NCBI RefSeq assembly: GCF_000495815.1
Contig: NZ_AWGE01000012.1
Coordinates: forward strand, 156,795 to 220,794
Direction of reading: 5' to 3'
Source of the DNA: Asticcacaulis sp. AC466
Lineage (GTDB): Bacteria > Pseudomonadota > Alphaproteobacteria > Caulobacterales > Caulobacteraceae
Length of the DNA: 64,000 nt
Under the pieces are notes generated by a model, which did no database searches, was not told the origin of the DNA, and was given only the letters and a program-made list of their open reading frames with translations. The translations under genes and the position numbers were made by a program. Each line of letters starts with the position of its first letter. Position 1 is the first letter of the stretch. Below are positions 55,201-63,901 of the stretch, piece after piece.

Positions 55201-57966
55201 TTAGATCAAGTCGCTGATCGCGGCGTCGATCAACAGGTAGGCGCGACCGGAATCGGTGGACAACACCTCGTTCAAAGCCTTGGTTGCATCCTTGGACATC
55301 AGGGCCATGTTGATCTGCTGGTCATAGAAGGTCGCAAAGTCATTGGCCTGCTGACGCAACTGGGCGTCGGACAACAGGCGGCGGCTAAGGCGGCGGATGG
55401 CAGCGGGTGCGACGCGGCGCACGACCATGCGCGCCCCTTCGTTGTCCTCGGCCATGATGGCGCCGATGGTCTCTTCGATCCGCGTGCGGCTGAGCAGGGA
55501 GGTTGCGTCAACCCCCATGGCGTTCACTTCGGCCACCATGAGGTCATCCAGGCTGTCGAACTCGGGATCGGACGGCGGCTGGATGGTCGCGGCGCTGGCG
55601 GCCACCGGCGCGGGGACTTCGCGGCCTTCCATGCCGTTGAGCAGATCGCGCCAGGACCAGCCTTCATTTGCTGGCGCGCGGGCGGGCTTCGCCGGGGGCG
55701 GTGCAGGCGGCGTAATCGGCCCGGGGGAGGGCCGTGTCTCGCTGGTCTGGGCGTTGAGCGGTGTCAGGCGCAAGCGCGGTGTAGGCGCGGGCTGAGAGAC
55801 GGTTTGGGGTGCCGGAGCAGGCGTCGGGGACGGGGTTTCACGCGCATAGGCGCTGCGGTCGCGCTCACCATAGCGCGGCGCAGGCGGTGTGGTGGGTTGG
55901 GCGTGCGGCGGCAGGGGCTGGTCGCCGGAAATGACGCCCATCAGCCGCACGGCTTCGGTCAGCATATCGTAGTTGCGCTTTACCCGCTCCTGGAAGGCCG
56001 TATCGACGGCTTCGGTTTCCTGGGCGGCGCGACGGGCGGCGTCCATCATGGCATTGATGCCGTCTTCGACGCTCTTGCGTATTTCCACCAGGCGCGCCTG
56101 GGCTATGGCGGGAAGCTGCTCGGCCCCGCTGGTAAGCTCGTTGAGGGCGTTGTTCACCTCGGCGATGGTGGCGCGGGTATGCTCGAAACTCGCGTCCAGT
56201 TTTTGCGCCGTCTTGTCGCCGGCTTCGCCGATGAGGTCGGACGATTCTTCGATCAGGCGGCGGGCGGCCGCGAAGCGGGCATCGAACACCTCATCGGCCT
56301 TCTTGCTCGCCTCGAAAATCGATTCGTTGAGACGATCGACGCGCATTTGCGAGGTCTGGGCGGCCTGGTCGGCGGCGCGTTTGGCTTCCATGGCGGCGGT
56401 GTTGAGTTGTTCCAGTGACCGCTTGGTTTCTTCGACCAGATCGTCACGGGCGTCCGCCGCCATCATCGATATGTTCGACAAGGTGGCATGGATGCGCGTT
56501 TCAAAAACGGTGCGTTCATTTTCCGCAGCACCATTGATGGCGCGGAAATGTTCCTGGGCCGACACGACGATGTCGCGCAGCACGTCGATACCGCGCGCCG
56601 AGGTTTCGCCCAGATCGACGGTGGCAACGCGAGTGATTGACAAGGCTTCGGTCAACTGCGCGCGCTGGTTTTCGATGTGGACAGCGAAATCTTCCTGATC
56701 GGCGCGCAGGGACAGGGCAGCGGAAACAAGGCCGGCGCGTTGTTGCGACAGACTTTCTTCGACCGTGCGAATTTGGTCGGAAACGCCGGAACCGGCGGTC
56801 TCCAGACGGATGGTCTGACGGTCCAGATCTTCACTGGCGGTCTTGGCCGCGTCGGAAATGTCGGCCGCGGCATTGACCATGGCGCCGGTACTGGCGGCCA
56901 GACTGGCTTCGGCCTCGCGCAACTGCGCCTGCGCCAGATCGGAAGCGTCGGCCACCATGCGGGCCTGACGATCGACGGCTTCGATGATGCCGGTCGCCTG
57001 CTGTCCCAGGCTATCGCTGAGTGATACCAGGGCCTCGCGTTCACCCTGCAAAGACTGCGTAACGCTTTGAGTCGCAGCGCGGGCCAAACCGGCGGCGTCA
57101 TGCAGGCGGTCGGTTTCCGCCTTCAGACGGGCCGAGAGCTCGGTGATGTCGGCATGGGCCAGACGCACGGCCCGGACGGCGTGATCGACCTGGGCGCGCA
57201 GCGAATCGACCAGTTCGCCGGTTTGGGACGCCGCGGCCGACGCAGGTGCCAGCATGGCGTCAGCCAGTTCGGCGGTGCGTTGGGCCTGACGCGACAGGGC
57301 GGCGGCATTGCGCAGCGCATAGGCGGAGGCGAAGACGAGGCCCGCCGGAAACAGGCCGAGACACACAAGCACCACGAACTTGAACGGCTCATAGATCATT
57401 GCGGTCAAACCGCTTTGCGCCCCCAGCGAGAAGGCGATGAGACCGCAGGCCCACAGAAGCGAGATGAACGCCGTCAGACCCCAGAACAGAACAGGCGACA
57501 TGCCCCGGCGCGTCTGAATTTTTTCGGCCTTGACCTCGGTCTTTTTAACCTGTTTGCCCGCCTTGTGATCCTTTTTTTCCGCGCCTTCGACGGCGTCGCG
57601 CGCCTTCGGATTATAGGCGCCGAACTTGACGGGTGGGGTGGGCTCGGGCGGCAGGGTCAATTCGGCCACGACGTCTTCGCCCGTAGCCTGTGCTGTATCC
57701 ACGACGGTATCGGCCACAGGCGCTGCCTTCGGGCTCGCTTCTGGCATCGGTTCTGGCGTCATTTCGGGTTGCGGTTCTGGTTCGCGCTCGGGCGTGGCGA
57801 CGTCCGTGACGGGGGCGGCCGTGGTCAGGGGGGCTTCCAGAATATCGTCAACCGGGGCGGCGGATGTGTCGATCGCGTCTTCCTTATCCGACGACTCCTC
57901 GATCTTGCGGCTCAGGGCTTTAAGACGCGGCTCGGACAGATTCAGCGGGGGGCGGCGTGGTTTCAT
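55201..57966 (-). CDS. tipN: Polarity protein TipN-like (two membrane segments plus long coiled coil)
   Basis: 921 residues. N-terminal MKPRRPPLNLSEPRLKALSRKIEES and a Pro/Ala/Glu-rich stretch (to about 150) come first. Two membrane segments follow (about 155-182 and 192-215). A very long helical region rich in Ala, Glu and Gln runs from about 220 to 670, then a Pro-rich linker, and a conserved C-terminal segment (ATSLLSRTRIEETIGAIMAEDNEGARMVVRRVAPAAIRRLSRRLL). This matches the layout of Caulobacter TipN, the birth-scar marker that orients new-pole growth and flagellum placement. I assign it from architecture and remembered sequence, not from a search. Transcribed alone. Confidence 0.78.
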   Translation of the reverse strand: MKPRRPPLNLSEPRLKALSRKIEESSDKEDAIDTSAAPVDDILEAPLTTAAPVTDVATPEREPEPQPEMTPEPMPEASPKAAPVADTVVDTAQATGEDVVAELTLPPEPTPPVKFGAYNPKARDAVEGAEKKDHKAGKQVKKTEVKAEKIQTRRGMSPVLFWGLTAFISLLWACGLIAFSLGAQSGLTAMIYEPFKFVVLVCLGLFPAGLVFASAYALRNAAALSRQAQRTAELADAMLAPASAAASQTGELVDSLRAQVDHAVRAVRLAHADITELSARLKAETDRLHDAAGLARAATQSVTQSLQGEREALVSLSDSLGQQATGIIEAVDRQARMVADASDLAQAQLREAEASLAASTGAMVNAAADISDAAKTASEDLDRQTIRLETAGSGVSDQIRTVEESLSQQRAGLVSAALSLRADQEDFAVHIENQRAQLTEALSITRVATVDLGETSARGIDVLRDIVVSAQEHFRAINGAAENERTVFETRIHATLSNISMMAADARDDLVEETKRSLEQLNTAAMEAKRAADQAAQTSQMRVDRLNESIFEASKKADEVFDARFAAARRLIEESSDLIGEAGDKTAQKLDASFEHTRATIAEVNNALNELTSGAEQLPAIAQARLVEIRKSVEDGINAMMDAARRAAQETEAVDTAFQERVKRNYDMLTEAVRLMGVISGDQPLPPHAQPTTPPAPRYGERDRSAYARETPSPTPAPAPQTVSQPAPTPRLRLTPLNAQTSETRPSPGPITPPAPPPAKPARAPANEGWSWRDLLNGMEGREVPAPVAASAATIQPPSDPEFDSLDDLMVAEVNAMGVDATSLLSRTRIEETIGAIMAEDNEGARMVVRRVAPAAIRRLSRRLLSDAQLRQQANDFATFYDQQINMALMSKDATKALNEVLSTDSGRAYLLIDAAISDLI

Positions 57967-58030
57967 TCGACAGGTATCCTGAAGCCGGTTTTCTACGGCC
58001 AGACGGCATGAGTTGTGAGAGAGGTCTAGG

Positions 58031-58051
58031 CTTTCTCCCAGCAGGAGAAAG
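58031..58051. other. Small hairpin upstream of tipN
   Basis: CTTTCTCC-CAGCA-GGAGAAAG between the small membrane ORF and tipN. It lacks a T-run; it could be a leader structure or a weak terminator for the upstream minus-strand genes. The rest of 57967-58103 shows nothing further. Confidence 0.3.
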
Positions 58052-58103
58052 TTATCGCCAACTTACGCTTATAGCAAAGCTTTTTGTCGGACGACGGAGA
58101 ATT

Positions 58104-58367
58104 TCACTCCGTCTCGCGGGTCGCTTTCGACGGCTGAGCGGTGCTGTCCGGCTTGGCCTGAGTCTGATCGGACGCGTCTTGGGTGAATTTCGTCTGGTCA
58201 CGCGGGGTCGCTTCCTGCGCCCCTCCGAAATGCAGAAAGGCCGCCGAAATCAGGGCGGCGATCAAGGTTGTGAGCATGTCGAGCAACACGGACACGAAGC
58301 TGGCTTTCGGACAGATGACGGAACGGACGGCACTCGCCAAAAACGCGGCAAAGTAACCATGATGCAT
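58104..58367 (-). CDS. Hypothetical small membrane protein
   Basis: 87 residues: one hydrophobic segment (about 22-48, VSVLLDMLTTLIAALISAAFLHF) and a polar tail rich in Gln, Thr and Lys (DQTKFTQDASDQTQAKPDSTAQPSK). GAGA lies upstream of the ATG. It follows a DUF805 gene by 29 bp on the same strand, which supports it being real. Family not recognised. Confidence 0.55.
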   Translation of the reverse strand: MHHGYFAAFLASAVRSVICPKASFVSVLLDMLTTLIAALISAAFLHFGGAQEATPRDQTKFTQDASDQTQAKPDSTAQPSKATRETE

Positions 58368-58396
58368 TCGCGTCTCTGTTGCAAATGAAACGCGGC

Positions 58397-58861
58397 TCAG
58401 CGGGCGAATTCATCGGCCTTTGCGGCAAAATCGCCACGTTTCCCATGCGGGTCGGGACCAAAGCGATTGTCGCCCGCCTGACCGGTTTTCAGAGCCAGAA
58501 AAAAGATCAGGGCCCAGCACAACAGGTTGGCCGCTATACCGAGTGCATTCATGATCAGAAGAATAACGCCCGGCATGTAACCGCCCATGGCCAGCGAGGT
58601 GACCGCCATGGCGGCCTGAGGGACCAGCAGCCACAGCCATGCCGCCGAACATCCCGTATCGTGCAGACGCCGGATGAACAGGCAGGCAAGCGGCCAGGCT
58701 TGGAGCGCCCATATGATGCTAAGGACGAGTGGCGCGTCGAGCGACGGTACCGTTCCCAGGCCAAAACCGATCACCAGCATGGCGAGCATGTCGACGGCGA
58801 TATAGCCAAGGAACTGCGTACCACTGATGCGCCCGCGGGGTGAAAACAGAGAAGCGATCAT
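58397..58861 (-). CDS. DUF805 family membrane protein, copy A
   Basis: 154 residues from MIASLFSPRGRISGTQF; the open frame runs to 59044, but AGGGA lies 8 bp before the chosen ATG. Four hydrophobic segments with the DUF805 signatures LFSPRGRISGTQFLGY near the start and FIRRLHDTGCSAAWLWL in the middle, ending in GDNRFGPDPHG. Function unknown. Forms a pair with the next DUF805 gene. Confidence 0.88.
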   Translation of the reverse strand: MIASLFSPRGRISGTQFLGYIAVDMLAMLVIGFGLGTVPSLDAPLVLSIIWALQAWPLACLFIRRLHDTGCSAAWLWLLVPQAAMAVTSLAMGGYMPGVILLIMNALGIAANLLCWALIFFLALKTGQAGDNRFGPDPHGKRGDFAAKADEFAR

Positions 58862-58905
58862 TGAAACGTCCCTGGAGCAGGTTAAAACGCATAAAGGCAA
58901 CAAAT

Positions 58906-58919
58906 TTAGAGCGCCGATC
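58906..58919. repeat. Partial copy of the 5111 palindrome
   Basis: TTAGAGCGCCGATC, identical to the first 14 bp of the left arm at 5111-5124, in the gap between the two DUF805 genes. Only a half-copy is present, so no long stem forms here. Confidence 0.6.
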
Positions 58920-58955
58920 AGATCCAACCAAAGTGAGACAGGAGTTACACGTGTC

Positions 58956-59474
58956 TTATGTATCGGATTGGGGAGTATCGGCTTGCGGCTGGGTATTGGG
59001 CGAAGGCCCGTATTTATTGTCTCCCGTCTTCCCTGGCCATACACTCAGGCCGATTCCCATAAACAGGGTCAACATGTTCCCCAGGCCGGCGACCAGGCTC
59101 AGCGTGTCTGCGAGGAAGGGGTCATAGTCGATCGTGTCACGGCCGACAAAAGCAATCAGATTGGGAACGATACCGGCAAAAAGCACCAGGGCCAGCCACG
59201 CCGTCAGGCCGGTGTCATGCAGGCGTTGCGCCATCAGGCAAAAACAGGCGTAATAGATGAGCACGATCAGCACCATGCTCAACCAGGTGACGGGACCGTC
59301 GATATGGGCCATGAGATCGTCACTTAAGACATCGGCCAGCATGACGACGCCAAGCAGCAGCAAAAAGGTCAGGACCTGGCAGACCCAGAAATTGAGGGAA
59401 AATTGAAGACGGTTGATCCGGCCGTGAGGTGAAAACAGGGCATTGGCGCCGACAAGGAATTTGTTTTTAGCCAC
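58956..59474 (-). CDS. DUF805 family membrane protein, copy B
   Basis: 172 residues, four hydrophobic segments. ALFSPHGRINRLQFSLNFWVCQVL and LMAQRLHDTGLTAWLALVLFAG are the DUF805 signatures, and the C-terminus GDNKYGPSPN matches GDNRFGPDP of copy A. The two are tandem paralogues 94 bp apart on the same strand. Function unknown. Confidence 0.88.
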   Translation of the reverse strand: MAKNKFLVGANALFSPHGRINRLQFSLNFWVCQVLTFLLLLGVVMLADVLSDDLMAHIDGPVTWLSMVLIVLIYYACFCLMAQRLHDTGLTAWLALVLFAGIVPNLIAFVGRDTIDYDPFLADTLSLVAGLGNMLTLFMGIGLSVWPGKTGDNKYGPSPNTQPQADTPQSDT

Positions 59475-59533
59475 GGCCTAAACATCCCGAAATATATGCG
59501 GTTCAGCTGATCACAAAATGCGTGATCTGTAAA

Positions 59534-60178
59534 TCAGCCTTTATGCCGTTCGCGCAGGATGTCCAGCACGTTTTCGAGCCGGGTCTCGCGCGCCATCAGC
59601 AGGACTTCCAGGTGGTATAACAGGTCGGCGGCTTCGTTATGCAGTTCATCGAGATCGCCGGCCCGACCAGCCAAAGCGGTTTCCAGCCCTTCTTCGCCGA
59701 CCTTCTGCGCGATCTTGGCTATGCCCTTGTGCATCAGGCGGGCTGTATAGCTGTCTGCCGGCGACTCCTTGGCGCGGTCACGCACCACGCCGGCCAGCTG
59801 GCCCAGGAAACCGATGCCCGGCGCCGTTTCCATGCCAAAGCACGACGTCGTCTTGGTGTGGCAGGTCGGTCCGTTCGGGCGCGCCATGACAAGCAGCGCG
59901 TCTTCGTCACAGTCGGTGGTTACGCTGACCAGTTCGAGCGTATCGCCGGAGGTCTCGCCCTTTCGCCAAAGGCGGTTCTTCGACCGCGACCAGAAGGTCA
60001 CCAATCCGCCCTGCAAGGTGGCCTTCAGGGCGTCGGCGTTCATGTAGCCCAGCATCAGCACCTGCAGGGTATCGGCATGTTGGACGATCGCCGGGACCAG
60101 GCCATTTTCCTTCGCGAAATCGATCTGGTCGATGTCCTTGACGGTCAGGGCGTTGGGCAGTTTGTGGTCTTCGGGCAT
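59534..60178 (-). CDS. hisIE: Bifunctional phosphoribosyl-AMP cyclohydrolase / phosphoribosyl-ATP pyrophosphatase (HisIE)
   Basis: 214 residues. HisI domain (about 1-125): LQVLMLGYMNADALKATLQGGLVTFWSRSKNRLWRKGETSGDTLELV, DCDEDALLV and the zinc-ligand CHTKTTSCF. HisE domain (about 128-214): ESPADSYTARLMHKGIAKIAQKVGEEGLETALAGRAGDLDELHNEAADLLYHLEVLL. The fused form catalyses histidine steps 2 and 3. Alphaproteobacteria usually have separate hisI and hisE, so the fusion is a sign of transfer. Last gene of the his operon. Confidence 0.95.
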   Translation of the reverse strand: MPEDHKLPNALTVKDIDQIDFAKENGLVPAIVQHADTLQVLMLGYMNADALKATLQGGLVTFWSRSKNRLWRKGETSGDTLELVSVTTDCDEDALLVMARPNGPTCHTKTTSCFGMETAPGIGFLGQLAGVVRDRAKESPADSYTARLMHKGIAKIAQKVGEEGLETALAGRAGDLDELHNEAADLLYHLEVLLMARETRLENVLDILRERHKG

Positions 60179-60265
60179 TTATATCTCATCATGGATTGGG
60201 GGCTGCGCAGACGTCCGACGGGACAAAGCGGGCGGCGGACTATTGGGCCGAAAATTCCGACAGCC

Positions 60266-61033
60266 TTAAAGTCTAACAGGGATGCCCGCCCGCTGAAGAT
60301 CACGCTTCAGGTCAGGGATAGCAATGATTTTCTTATGAAAGACGCTGGCGGCCAGTGCGCCGGACACATCCGCTTTCGTAAACACCTCCGTGAAATGCTC
60401 GGGCGCGCCGGCGCCACCGGAGGCGACCAGCGGAATATCGAGCAGATCGCGCACCAGGCGAAGCTGGCGAAGGTTGTAACCTTTGCGGACTCCGTCCTGG
60501 TTCATGCAGTTCAGGACGATCTCACCCGCCCCACGATCGCGCGCTTCGACCACCCAGTCCAGCGTCCGGCGTCCGGCCTGACGGATCTTGTCCGGATCGC
60601 CGGAATATTGGTGAACATAGTAGTCGCCATCCATTTCACGACTGTCGATGCCGACCACCACGCATTGCGACCCCGCCATTTCGGCCAGTTCGTTAATCAG
60701 GTCGGGCCGTTCCAGCGCCGGTGAATTGATCGATACCTTGTCAGCGCCGCTGTTCAGGCATTTCACCGCCTGTTCGGCCGACCGGATACCGCCGGCGACG
60801 CAGAACGGAATATCGAGCGCGCGGGCGATTTCGCTGACCCAGTTGTAATCGACGGTGCGGCCTTCCGAAGAGGCAGTGATGTCGTAGAGCACCAGTTCAT
60901 CGGCGCCCTCGTCGCGATAGCGCAGCGCCATATCGACGGCGTCGCCGAGGATTTCGTGACCGACGAATTGCACGCCCTTGACGACCTTGCCGTCCTTGAC
61001 GTCGAGACAGGGGATGATGCGTCTAGCCAGCAT
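60266..61033 (-). CDS. hisF: Imidazole glycerol phosphate synthase cyclase subunit
   Basis: 255 residues. (beta-alpha)8 barrel: [110 protein letters not shown] and [12 protein letters not shown]. These strings resemble Xanthomonas and enterobacterial HisF (VQF-HE, DYxWV) rather than the alphaproteobacterial form with GVNFVDLRDAGDPVE. With HisH it turns PRFAR and ammonia into IGP and AICAR. Confidence 0.96.
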   Translation of the reverse strand: MLARRIIPCLDVKDGKVVKGVQFVGHEILGDAVDMALRYRDEGADELVLYDITASSEGRTVDYNWVSEIARALDIPFCVAGGIRSAEQAVKCLNSGADKVSINSPALERPDLINELAEMAGSQCVVVGIDSREMDGDYYVHQYSGDPDKIRQAGRRTLDWVVEARDRGAGEIVLNCMNQDGVRKGYNLRQLRLVRDLLDIPLVASGGAGAPEHFTEVFTKADVSGALAASVFHKKIIAIPDLKRDLQRAGIPVRL

Positions 61034-61059
61034 GACAGGGGCTTTCCAGGAGGCTGTTA

Positions 61060-61791
61060 TTATCCGACATTGAGTGCGGCCTTCAGGTCAATCAAGCCCT
61101 CATAGATGGCCTTGCCGACAATAGCGCCATGCACACCCAGGGCCTTCAGGTCATAGAGATCTTCCACCGAGCGCACACCGCCCGACGCCTGAATTTCGAG
61201 GTCCGGACGTTTCTGCCGCAGGGCGCGCATCAGGTCCATGTTCGGCCCCATCAACATGCCGTCGCGCGATACATCGGTCACAAGTATACGCTGCGCTGTG
61301 CCGAACGGGTAATAGTCGAGCACATCCCATAGAGAAATACCCGATCCTTCGACCCAGCCATGCAGGGCGGCGTCGAAATCGCCGTCCGCCGTCGGCAAAA
61401 CATCGATGGCCAGGGTAATGCGGTCCTTGCCGAAATCGCGCAGCCACCCGCGCACCTCTTCCGGGCTCTTGACCGCCGCAGAGCCGACGACCACCGCCGA
61501 TACGCCTTCGTCGAGCAGGGTTTGAACGTGGGCGCGCGTGCGCACGCCGCCGCCCGTCTGGATCTTGGCGCGCGAGGCCTGAGCCAGCCGCCCGATCAGT
61601 TCATGCTGCTGAGGCGATCCCGCCTTGGCGCCGTCCAGATCGACAATGTGCACCCACTGGGCAAATTCTTCATTGAACAGGGCCAGGCGCTTGAACGGAT
61701 CGGAGTCGTATTTGGTCACGGCGTCAAAACGCCCCTGGGCGAGGCGGACGCATTCACCGTTGATCAGGTCGATGGCAGGGTACAAAATCAT
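61060..61791 (-). CDS. hisA: Phosphoribosylformimino-5-aminoimidazole carboxamide ribotide isomerase
   Basis: 243 residues. [28 protein letters not shown], catalytic Asp region [51 protein letters not shown] and [31 protein letters not shown]. An Amadori isomerase on a half-barrel duplicate fold. It lies between hisF (26 bp) and hisH (40 bp) in the his operon. Confidence 0.96.
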   Translation of the reverse strand: MILYPAIDLINGECVRLAQGRFDAVTKYDSDPFKRLALFNEEFAQWVHIVDLDGAKAGSPQQHELIGRLAQASRAKIQTGGGVRTRAHVQTLLDEGVSAVVVGSAAVKSPEEVRGWLRDFGKDRITLAIDVLPTADGDFDAALHGWVEGSGISLWDVLDYYPFGTAQRILVTDVSRDGMLMGPNMDLMRALRQKRPDLEIQASGGVRSVEDLYDLKALGVHGAIVGKAIYEGLIDLKAALNVG

Positions 61792-61831
61792 AGCAGTCTC
61801 AAATTCACCTCCCGGATCGGGAAGCCTAAAA

Positions 61832-62419
61832 TTACAGGGCGACGAAATTCTTCAGTATGTCGGCACCGACGACGGACGACCGTTCCGGGTGGAACTGGCA
61901 GCCCCAGACATTACCTTTACGCACCATTGCAGCGAACGGCTGGCCATAGGTGGTGGTCGCCACGGTGAAGGCGTTGACAGGGCAGGCGAAGCTATGGACG
62001 AAATAGGCGAAATCCCCGGCGCTCACGCCCTTTGTCAAGACATCGTCCTGGATCGCCTCAAGCTGGTTCCACCCCATGTGCGGCACGACCAGATCATGAC
62101 TGGCCTCCATGCGCGTCACCTGTCCAGGGATCAGGCCCAGGCATTCGACATCGCCTTCCTGCGACCCCTCAAAGAGAAGTTGCTGGCCCAGGCAGACGCC
62201 CAGAAGCGGCACAGTGAGGCCACGAATGGCGTCGTACAGCCCAAGTTCCCGTATGCGCGACATCGCGAAGCCCGCCGCGCCGACGCCGGGCAGCACCACC
62301 TTCGATGCCGCCGCGATTTCGGCCGGATCGGATGACAGGCGCGCATCCGCACCCAGACGTTCCAGGGCGAAAAGGACAGACGCTGTATTGGCGCAGCCGA
62401 TTTCAATGACGGTGATCAT
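61832..62419 (-). CDS. hisH: Imidazole glycerol phosphate synthase glutaminase subunit
   Basis: 195 residues. Class I glutaminase: oxyanion and nucleophile region LGVCLGQQLLFEGSQEGDVECLGL with the catalytic Cys, PHMGWNQL, and the His in WGCQFHPERSS. The N-terminus reads EIGCANTASV, the GCAN form found in gammaproteobacterial HisH, whereas alphaproteobacterial HisH typically has YGSGNLRSA. Overlaps the upstream hisC-like/hisB gene by 4 bp. Confidence 0.96.
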   Translation of the reverse strand: MITVIEIGCANTASVLFALERLGADARLSSDPAEIAAASKVVLPGVGAAGFAMSRIRELGLYDAIRGLTVPLLGVCLGQQLLFEGSQEGDVECLGLIPGQVTRMEASHDLVVPHMGWNQLEAIQDDVLTKGVSAGDFAYFVHSFACPVNAFTVATTTYGQPFAAMVRKGNVWGCQFHPERSSVVGADILKNFVAL

Positions 62420-63900
62420 GCCAGCATACCCTTGGTCGACGGCAAGGCGTCGCCTTCGATGCGTGTCGCCTGACGCAGGGCGCGGCCCAGCGCCTTGAAA
62501 CAGGCCTCCGTCTTATGGTGATCATTGCCGCCCGTCACCTCGACATGGATCGACGCGCCCAAGGTTTCCGACAGCGACCGGAAGGCGTGCGCTGTCATCT
62601 CGGTCTGGTAGTCGCCGATATGCGTGGACTGGAAGTCGCCCTTGAAGACGCAGAAGGGCCGTCCGCCGAGATCGACGCTGACCTTGGCCTCGGTTTCATC
62701 CATGGGCAGGACGAAGCCAAAACGCGCCATGCCGACGCGGTCGCCCAATGCGATTTTCAATGCCTGACCGAAGGCCAGCATGCAGTCCTCGACCGTGTGG
62801 TGGCCATCGATTTCGAGATCGCCTTCGCACGCCAGTTGCAGCGAGAAGCCGCCGTGCGTCGCAACCTGATCCAGCATATGATCGAAGAAACCGATGCCGG
62901 TATTGACCTTGACCGGCTTGGGCTGGTCGAGATTGACCAGGGCCGATATCCGCGTTTCCTTGGTGTCGCGCAGGATTTCTCCGATGCGCGGCGCCTTGTC
63001 GGCGGGCGCGACATCGAGCGCGCGCAGGATGCGGTTGTTGGTGGCGATGTCGCCAAGGGCGATCAATAGCCCGGTTGGCGTGACCTGCGGGGACAGCCCA
63101 AGCCGTTTCAACGCTGTCTGGGTCGGCAGCATGGCCTTCGGCCGCAACAGCATAAACGGCCCGTCATTGAGGTCGAAGCTGTCGAGATGTTTCGACCGGC
63201 TGAGCGCCTCACGCAGACGTGCCTGCTCGGTGCGGATGAGGTCAACCCGCGACTGAACGCTGAGGGCGCGTGACGGCGACAGGGCGGCCTCGGCGGCGCG
63301 GACGCTGGGGGTCGGCAGCGGATGCGGCTCGCAAAATTTCAGCAGTCCTTGCAAGGTCTTGGTATTGGAAATCAGCGCTCCGACGCGCGCGCCGGCCATC
63401 CCGAACAGATAGGACAGGCTTTTCAGCACAACGACATTGGGTTCATTGACCGCCAGTTCGACCAGGCTTTGCGCCGTGCAGGCGTCGAAATAGCTTTCGT
63501 CTATGACCAGCAGGGTCGGAAACAGATCGACCGCCAGGGTGCGGGCTGCCTGGATATCCCACGCCTTGCCGTCCGTCTGGCGCGGGTTGTGCACCAGATA
63601 GAAGCCGCCGCCCTTGGTCAGGGCCCCGGTCTCGGGGGGCTTGCGGATGGCCAGATTATAGACCGAACACAGGTCTTCCAGATAGTGGTCGCCATTGGCC
63701 CACAAAAATTCGTGGCCGTGCACGCGCAGGCGACGCATGAGGATTTCCATGGCGTGCGATGCGCCGCGGGTCACCATCAACTGATGGGGCTCTACGCCGT
63801 AGAAATCCGCCATGCGTTCCCGCAGCGGTTCCAGAGACGGCGGCAGGGATTCCAGTCCCGCGCCCGAGGCATTCAGCGACGAAAAGGGTGAGTTGAACAT
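62416..63900 (-). CDS. hisB: Fusion: degenerate HisC-like aminotransferase domain + imidazoleglycerol-phosphate dehydratase (HisB)
   Basis: 494 residues. Residues 1-300 align with HisC (histidinol-phosphate aminotransferase): LMVTRGASHAMEIL, NPRQTDG near 105, VIDESYFDAC (Asp134, Tyr137), VVLKSLSYLFGMAGARVG. The PLP lysine position of HisC (TLSKAF) is Tyr164 (SLSYLF, codon TAT), and the C-terminal HisC arginine (CLRITVG) is Leu279 (GLLIALG). The N-terminal arm is short. Residues 308-494 are an intact IGP dehydratase: GIGFFDHMLDQVATHGGF, IDGHHTVEDCMLAFGQAL, FGFVLPMDE, GNDHHKTEACFKAL and LRQATRIEGDALPSTKGML. The HolPase domain of enterobacterial HisB is absent. Starts 1 bp after the hisD stop. 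IGPD activity likely; aminotransferase activity unlikely. Confidence 0.93.
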   Translation of the reverse strand: MFNSPFSSLNASGAGLESLPPSLEPLRERMADFYGVEPHQLMVTRGASHAMEILMRRLRVHGHEFLWANGDHYLEDLCSVYNLAIRKPPETGALTKGGGFYLVHNPRQTDGKAWDIQAARTLAVDLFPTLLVIDESYFDACTAQSLVELAVNEPNVVVLKSLSYLFGMAGARVGALISNTKTLQGLLKFCEPHPLPTPSVRAAEAALSPSRALSVQSRVDLIRTEQARLREALSRSKHLDSFDLNDGPFMLLRPKAMLPTQTALKRLGLSPQVTPTGLLIALGDIATNNRILRALDVAPADKAPRIGEILRDTKETRISALVNLDQPKPVKVNTGIGFFDHMLDQVATHGGFSLQLACEGDLEIDGHHTVEDCMLAFGQALKIALGDRVGMARFGFVLPMDETEAKVSVDLGGRPFCVFKGDFQSTHIGDYQTEMTAHAFRSLSETLGASIHVEVTGGNDHHKTEACFKALGRALRQATRIEGDALPSTKGMLA

Positions 63901-63901
63901 C

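Noticed and set aside
55144..56418. 424-residue plus-strand ORF opposite tipN
   Set aside because: GC-rich shadow frame: Gly/Arg/His-rich translation with no motifs, antisense to a coherent coiled-coil protein.
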